From: Oscillospiraceae bacterium MB24-C1
GTDB lineage: Bacteria; Bacillota; Clostridia; Oscillospirales; Ruminococcaceae
NCBI GenBank assembly: GCA_030913685.1
Contig: CP133187.1
Span: 2,546,001-2,610,000 of the forward strand
DNA length: 64,000 nt
Reading direction: 5' to 3'
Below, piece after piece: positions 59,881 through 64,000 of the stretch (positions within the stretch are counted from its first letter, which is position 1; each line of letters starts with the position of its first letter). The notes under the pieces are model-generated. The model saw nothing but the letters and a program-made list of their open reading frames with translations. It did no database searches and was not told the origin of the DNA. The translations under genes and the position numbers were made by a program.

Positions 59881-59890
59881 GTGCTAGCAC
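59881..59890. promoter_or_regulatory. Palindrome before the ABC transporter
   Basis: GTGCTAGCAC is a perfect 10-base palindrome 47 bp before the lipoprotein gene. It could be a regulator site; it is not the FNR or CRP consensus. Confidence 0.3.
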
Positions 59891-59940
59891 AGTTTAAATT
59901 ACCGGGTCAAGCGGCTTTTACTTTGTAAGTTGGTTGAGCC

Positions 59941-60609
59941 TTATTCATCAGTTTCAGGCTTGATGTGATTAATAAACGCATCGCGGTCAAGCAACGTGAT
60001 GCAACTTCGGTCAACCTGAATTAATCCTGCATTCGAAAGAGCCGCCAGTTCCCTAAACAGGGCGGCCCGGCTCATGCCTAAAATTTTTGCTAACTGTTCC
60101 TTAGAGCAGCCAAGTCGCACGGTGTTTTGCCGATCGGCGTTGGTTAGCAGATAATCCGCCAGCTTTGCCCGACCAGAATGTGCTGTGAGCAGCGCAATAC
60201 GCCGAATTAAAAAGCGGATTTTGCCATTTAAAATCGTCATATACCGCTCGGCCAGTGCGGGACTGACGCTGAGCATCTGTAAAAACGCCTGTTTGGGAAC
60301 AAAAACGATTTCGGTGCGCTCGCGGCAGACCAGACGGGTTTCAAGCTCGTTTTGGGTGAACAGATTGCTGATGCCAAAGACCTCTCCTGCGCCGAGGCTC
60401 GAAAGGCTAACCTCGCTTTCTCCGGGCGAAATGCCAAAAACACCGACGCGTCCTTTGGCGATAACGCCAAGCACAGGTTCACCATCTAGTGTATCTTCGA
60501 CGGGTTCCCCGCGTTTAAAGCTTTGTGCGGACAGTGCATTTTCATCAAATTCGCAATCAAAAAACAACGGGCAGGCAGTGACGGCGGCCTTGATCTGAGC
60601 CTTTGTCAT
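59941..60609 (-). CDS. Crp/Fnr-family transcriptional regulator
   Basis: A 222-residue regulator with an N-terminal cyclic-nucleotide-binding-like barrel (about 15-120; GRVGVFGISPGESEVSLSSLG, then GEVFGISNLFTQ) and a C-terminal HTH (CSKEQLAKILGMSRAALFREL). The arginine-serine/threonine pair that binds cAMP is not evident, and there is no FNR-type cysteine cluster, although the N-terminus has two cysteines (TACPLFFDC). The ligand is thus unknown. AAGGAGG precedes the ATG. It probably regulates the ABC transporter genes that follow it. Confidence 0.9.
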   Translation of the reverse strand: MTKAQIKAAVTACPLFFDCEFDENALSAQSFKRGEPVEDTLDGEPVLGVIAKGRVGVFGISPGESEVSLSSLGAGEVFGISNLFTQNELETRLVCRERTEIVFVPKQAFLQMLSVSPALAERYMTILNGKIRFLIRRIALLTAHSGRAKLADYLLTNADRQNTVRLGCSKEQLAKILGMSRAALFRELAALSNAGLIQVDRSCITLLDRDAFINHIKPETDE

Positions 60610-60651
60610 GGCGATTTTCCTCCTTGGATTGTACCCTAATGCCGGTGTCCC

Positions 60652-60678
60652 ACTAAAAAAACAGATGGCTTTTTTAGT
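60652..60678. promoter_or_regulatory. A/T inverted repeat in the leader of the Crp/Fnr-type gene
   Basis: ACTAAAAAA and TTTTTTAGT are perfect complements nine bases apart, extended by CCC/GGG. The element lies between the promoter and the gene, where an autorepressor would bind. Confidence 0.5.
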
Positions 60679-60701
60679 AGGGCGTCAGCATAAGCAGGAC
60701 A

Positions 60702-60730
60702 ATGTTATCATAGATTTTTTAGAAATGCAA
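60702..60730 (-). promoter_or_regulatory. Promoter of the Crp/Fnr-type gene
   Basis: On the minus strand TTGCAT (60725-60730), 17 bp, TAACAT (60702-60707). The rest of the gap to 60900 is AT-rich without a gene. Confidence 0.65.
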
Positions 60731-60901
60731 TAAAAACAGTATCATTTGAGACGGTTTTCATTGTGCGATTAATAATAGTATTTACAGCGATGGGTGGAAT
60801 TTTTAAAACGGCAGAATAATTTTAAAAACAGATTTTATAAAAAGCGCGCCGACACATGGCACCCCATGTTCCACAAACTATATAGATTGGGGTCAACTTA
60901 A

Positions 60902-60927
60902 ACGGCGGCGTCATTCGACGCCGCCGT
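60902..60927 (-). terminator. Terminator of the PfkB kinase gene
   Basis: A perfect 10-bp stem ACGGCGGCGT/ACGCCGCCGT, then TTTAAGTT on the minus strand. Confidence 0.75.
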
Positions 60928-60958
60928 AGGTGCTTGATATTTTAAATTAGCGGGCAGG

Positions 60959-61861
60959 TTAGCCCAAAAGCGTTGCAAAGTCCACATCTGACAGCGTAGC
61001 GCCCTCGGTTGCGACCACCGCAGCCGCCACGCGATTTGCCAGCGACAGCGCCGCCGAAAGCGGTAGCCCGCGGCACAGCCCCAAGATCGTCGTTGCAACG
61101 TGCGAGTCGCCAGCGCCGATGGTATCCACCACCTTTTCTGAAACGCCCGGCAACGTGTAGGTTTTGCCGTCTGGGTTCATCCAGAAAACGCCCTGTTTGC
61201 CGAGGGTGACGATGACAGTGTTCTGCGTTTTGGCTATGAGATTGCGTGCCGCCGCCGCGACCGAATCGGCCTTGCCCAGCGCCATCGCTTCTGACGCGTT
61301 GAGATGCAATATGGGGTGCAGCGCGTACATCCGCTCATTCTTTTCGCTCGGAATGCGCACGCCGGTAGGGCCGGGCGCGTAAAACAGCGTCTCAATCGGC
61401 GCGGTTTCAAGATACTCAATCAGCGCGCCGCCAGTTTTCTCCTCAATTTCCAACCCGCAGACGTATCCAAGGTCAAAGCGCTTTGCGCTGTGCGGCTGCA
61501 TCCACGCGGAGTTAAAGGTATATTCCACCCCGTGGTACGAAACAAAGGTGCGCTCGCCGCTTTTTTCGACAAAGCAGTAGCAGCAGCCGTTTTCCGCCTC
61601 GGGCAGGTCGATATAATCGGGGAAGGCGAGTGCGTCGAGCTGGCGTTTAACGTAATTGCCATAAACGCCCTGACCACCCACCGGGGTGATAAAGGTCAGC
61701 GGAACTTTGGCGCGCTGCAAAATATTGGCGACGTTATAGGCACAGCCGCCAACCGAAAAGCGCTGGCTTTCGGGGTGTAAATCCTCCTCGGTTTTTGGCA
61801 GATGATCTAAGCGGATAATGACGTCCACACAGGTGGAGCCAATGACAAGCACATTTTTCAA
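60959..61861 (-). CDS. PfkB-family carbohydrate/nucleoside kinase
   Basis: A 300-residue ribokinase-like enzyme. The N-terminal substrate region is VLVIGSTCVDVIIRLD with the di-glycine hinge in FSVGGCAYNVANI. The C-terminal catalytic motif is VVDTIGAGDSHVATTILG, with the base aspartate in GAGDSH; histidine replaces the usual Ala/Phe after it. TLGKQGVFW precedes the nucleotide site. The substrate may be a sugar, pseudouridine or another nucleoside. Divergent from the amidohydrolase genes, which suggests but does not prove a link to nucleoside or base salvage. GAGATTCC precedes the ATG. Confidence 0.88.
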   Translation of the reverse strand: MKNVLVIGSTCVDVIIRLDHLPKTEEDLHPESQRFSVGGCAYNVANILQRAKVPLTFITPVGGQGVYGNYVKRQLDALAFPDYIDLPEAENGCCYCFVEKSGERTFVSYHGVEYTFNSAWMQPHSAKRFDLGYVCGLEIEEKTGGALIEYLETAPIETLFYAPGPTGVRIPSEKNERMYALHPILHLNASEAMALGKADSVAAAARNLIAKTQNTVIVTLGKQGVFWMNPDGKTYTLPGVSEKVVDTIGAGDSHVATTILGLCRGLPLSAALSLANRVAAAVVATEGATLSDVDFATLLG

Positions 61862-61911
61862 GGCAGGAATCTCCTCGCTATCAATGATTCACTGAGGTAT
61901 TGTATCAACTT

Positions 61912-61940
61912 TGGCGAAAAAGGTCAATTTATGGTATAAT
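61912..61940 (+). promoter_or_regulatory. Promoter of the M20 amidohydrolase gene
   Basis: TTGGCG (61912-61917), 17 bp, TATAAT (61935-61940), 44 bp before the start codon. Confidence 0.72.
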
Positions 61941-61984
61941 ACATTTTTATAAATGCAAATATTTTCGACTAAAAGAGGGCTTTT

Positions 61985-63301
61985 ATGTACGAGCAAATGA
62001 TAACGCTTTCCAACGCTTTAAACGATAAACTGACCGCTTGCCGGCGCGATTTTCACCGTTACCCCGAGACGGGCTGGCTTGAGATGCGCACCAGCGCCAT
62101 CATCGCGCAGCGGCTGACCGATCTGGGCTACGAGGTACTCACCGGAAAACAAGTCTGTCGCGAGGGTGCGCGCATGGGTCTGCCGGACGAGACCGAGCTG
62201 CGCGAACATGCTGAAAAAGTGCTGCAACAGGGCGCACCTGCAGCCTATCTGACCGACGAGATGAAGCAGGGCTACACCGGTGTGGTTGGCATTCTGCGCT
62301 GCGGCGCGGGGCCGGTGGTCGCGCTTCGGTTTGATATTGACGCACTGGGAATGCAGGAATGCACCGAGGACACCCACCGCCCGACCCGTGAGGGCTTTGC
62401 AAGCCGAAACGCGGGTAACATGCACGCCTGTGGGCATGACGGACACGCGGCAATCGGCCTTGGCGTGGCTGAGGTGCTGATGCAGCTTAAAGACAAGCTG
62501 CACGGCACGGTGAAGCTTTTGTTCCAGCCGGGGGAAGAGGGCGCGCGCGGTGCCGCAGCCATGGTGGCCAACGGCCTGTTGGATGATGTGGATTTCTTTG
62601 CCGGTTCGCACATTGCGCCGGATAATGGCCCCGACGACGGCGACGTGACACCCGGCACCTACGGCTCCCTTGCGACGACGAAATATGACGTGACCTTTAA
62701 AGGGCGGGCGTCGCATGCGGGCGGCTTCCCCGAGCAGGGCAAAAACGCGCTGGTTGCCGCGGCTGCGGCCGTGATGGCGCTTCAGGCCATCCCACGGCAC
62801 AGCGGCGGACAAAGCCGTGTCAACGTTGGCACACTGCACGCGGGAACGGGGCGAAACGTCATTCCCGACATGGCCTGCATGCAGCTCGAGGTACGCGGCG
62901 AAACGACCGAGATTAACGCCTACATGGCCGAAATGGCGGTCAACGCTTGCAACGGTGCGGCGCTGATGCAGGGCTGCACCTGTGAGATGGTCAAGATGGG
63001 CGAGGCGCAGGGTCAACAGAGCGATCCGGCCTTTATTGCGCGCATCGCGGCGTTGATGCGCCGTCATCTGCCGGATTTAAAGGTCAGCAGCTGCGAGAAC
63101 GCTCAAAACTGGGGCAGCGAGGATATTTCGATCATGATGAACCGCGTTCAGGCGCGCGGCGGGCTGGCGACCTATATGCGCGCCATGACCCCTATCGCCT
63201 CGCCCCAACACACGGTGCAATTCGATTTTGACGAGGTCGTGTTGTCTAAGAGTGTCAAAATCTTCTGTGCCATTGTCTGCGACCTGATCGGCGAGAACTA
63301 A
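61985..63301 (+). CDS. M20-family amidohydrolase (AbgA-like)
   Basis: A 438-residue metal-dependent amidohydrolase. Zinc ligands are in MHACGHDGHAAIGLG, the catalytic glutamate in FQPGEEGARGAAAMV, and a further histidine in GRASHAGGFPEQGKNALVAA. A segment of about 40 residues (near 55-95) inserted after the first strand resembles the AbgA subunit of p-aminobenzoyl-glutamate hydrolase more than hippurate hydrolases. It may therefore cleave an N-acylated amino acid or folate breakdown product. It is 34 bp upstream of a second amidohydrolase gene and likely co-transcribed. Confidence 0.88.
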   Translation: MYEQMITLSNALNDKLTACRRDFHRYPETGWLEMRTSAIIAQRLTDLGYEVLTGKQVCREGARMGLPDETELREHAEKVLQQGAPAAYLTDEMKQGYTGVVGILRCGAGPVVALRFDIDALGMQECTEDTHRPTREGFASRNAGNMHACGHDGHAAIGLGVAEVLMQLKDKLHGTVKLLFQPGEEGARGAAAMVANGLLDDVDFFAGSHIAPDNGPDDGDVTPGTYGSLATTKYDVTFKGRASHAGGFPEQGKNALVAAAAAVMALQAIPRHSGGQSRVNVGTLHAGTGRNVIPDMACMQLEVRGETTEINAYMAEMAVNACNGAALMQGCTCEMVKMGEAQGQQSDPAFIARIAALMRRHLPDLKVSSCENAQNWGSEDISIMMNRVQARGGLATYMRAMTPIASPQHTVQFDFDEVVLSKSVKIFCAIVCDLIGEN

Positions 63302-63335
63302 TTCTAATGGAATATCAGCATAAGAGGGGAAAAGC

Positions 63336-64000
63336 ATGAGCCGTATTTTAATCGACAATATTACCGTGCTGACGATGGATCAAAACAACACGGTGTATCA
63401 AAACGGGTATCTGCTGACCGACGGCGACAAAATTGCGGCGCTGGGCGGCGGGGCCTTTGCGGGTGACAATGACGAATATATCGACGGTGCGGGTGGCATT
63501 TTGCTGCCGGGTTTTGTCAACACCCACTGCCATGTTTCAATGATGCCATTTCGCTCACTGGGGGATGACTGCCCCGACCGGCTGCGGCGCTTTCTCTTCC
63601 CGTTGGAAAACGAGGCCATGACACCGCGGCTTGTCTATCTCGCGGCGAAATATGGCATTTGTGAGATGCTACTCTCGGGCACTACCACTTTTTTGGACAT
63701 GTATTATTTTGAGGACGAGGTGGCGCGCGCCTGTGAGGAAATGGGTATCCGCGGCTATCTGGGCGAGACGATCATCGGCCAGCCCACCTGTGTGAGCGAG
63801 ACACCCTACGGCGGTTTTGACTATCAGCGGGGCTTTCTCGAAAAATACCGAAGCAGCAGCCGGATTCATCCGATCATCGCGCCACATGGCACGACCACCT
63901 GCGACGAAGCAGCGCTGAAAAGGGCGCATGCGCTCGCCGTTGAATACGACACGTTGTTCACGCTGCACGCTTCTGAGATGGACTACGAAATGGCGCACTT
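63336..64000 (+). CDS. ATZ/TRZ/SsnA-type amidohydrolase, 3'-truncated
   Basis: The first 221 residues of a metal-dependent deaminase/chlorohydrolase family protein; the rest lies beyond the window. The start MSRILIDNITVLTMD, the zinc motif LLPGFVNTHCHVSMM near residue 63 and the block LLSGTTTFLDMYYF are diagnostic. A further histidine is in FTLHASEMDYE. The family deaminates adenosine derivatives (MTA/SAH), guanine or cytosine, or hydrolyses triazines. AGAGGGGAAAAGC precedes the ATG. Co-directional with the M20 gene. Confidence 0.9.
   Translation, partial: MSRILIDNITVLTMDQNNTVYQNGYLLTDGDKIAALGGGAFAGDNDEYIDGAGGILLPGFVNTHCHVSMMPFRSLGDDCPDRLRRFLFPLENEAMTPRLVYLAAKYGICEMLLSGTTTFLDMYYFEDEVARACEEMGIRGYLGETIIGQPTCVSETPYGGFDYQRGFLEKYRSSSRIHPIIAPHGTTTCDEAALKRAHALAVEYDTLFTLHASEMDYEMAH

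Noticed and set aside
62018-63067. A 349-codon antisense frame within the M20 gene
   Set aside because: It is a GC-rich shadow of an unmistakable M20 enzyme; the codon pattern follows the plus strand.
1-64000. CRISPR arrays, tRNA or rRNA genes, insertion sequences and prophage
   Set aside because: Reading both strands I found no regularly spaced repeats, no tRNA T-arm pattern with a matching acceptor stem, and no transposase or integrase motifs.

Overview
The window looks like a chromosomal segment of a spore-forming, anaerobic, fairly GC-rich member of the Clostridia (an Oscillospirales or Ruminococcaceae-type Firmicute is my best guess). The evidence is a spoIIGA-sigE pair, a sleC-csp germination cluster, a CIRCE operator, strong AGGAGG ribosome sites, frequent TTG starts and sigma-A promoters. 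I saw no rRNA, tRNA, CRISPR array, insertion sequence or phage gene.

Layout. 1-5.8 kb: the 3' part of mltG, a U32 peptidase, a CIRCE-controlled hsp20, nth and a GLUG-repeat lipoprotein. 6.0-8.3 kb: an Asn/Cys-rich small protein and the sporulation pair spoIIGA-sigE behind a promoter with an unusually long spacer. 8.5-11.6 kb: a methyltransferase, ogt, a small membrane protein and ilvA. 12.0-18.8 kb: an exopolysaccharide module (membrane dehydratase, EpsG-like polymerase, membrane protein, secreted protein, CpsB phosphatase, CpsC/CpsD tyrosine kinase) with no glycosyltransferase. 19.2-20.8 kb: metY behind a long structured leader that resembles a tetrahydrofolate aptamer and ends in a terminator. 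21.0-26.5 kb: a TAXI-type TRAP transporter, an M29-like hydrolase and a divergent RpiR regulator. 26.8-27.3 kb: a ProX/YbaK deacylase.

27.7-40.0 kb: a large sugar-acid catabolic cluster. It has a GntR regulator, gluconokinase, DctQMP TRAP transporter, idonate-type dehydrogenase, two KDPG aldolases, KDG kinase, hydroxyacid dehydrogenase, 6-phosphogluconate dehydrogenase and a KduD/IdnO-type reductase. Together they fit uptake and catabolism of idonate, ketogluconates and gluconate.

40.2-48.4 kb is the most interesting part. A histidine kinase with an extracellular amino-acid-binding domain, an NtrC-type sigma-54 activator and a peptide-binding lipoprotein form one operon. Next comes a perfect sigma-54 promoter (TTGGCAC-N5-TTGCT) driving an N-acyl-D-amino-acid deacylase and a permease. 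I infer a sense-and-scavenge circuit for D-amino-acid-containing peptides or N-acyl amino acids.

48.8-50.8 kb: an LCP cell-wall ligase and a GNAT acetyltransferase. 50.9-55.7 kb: the germination cluster sleC (minus) with two Csp subtilases (plus). 55.9-57.2 kb: a MarR-flavodoxin-FMN_bind operon with a clear operator. 57.5-60.6 kb: a Crp/Fnr regulator followed by a taurine/NMT1-type ABC transporter. 61.0-64.0 kb: a PfkB kinase, an M20 amidohydrolase and the 5' part of an SsnA/TRZ-type amidohydrolase cut by the window end.
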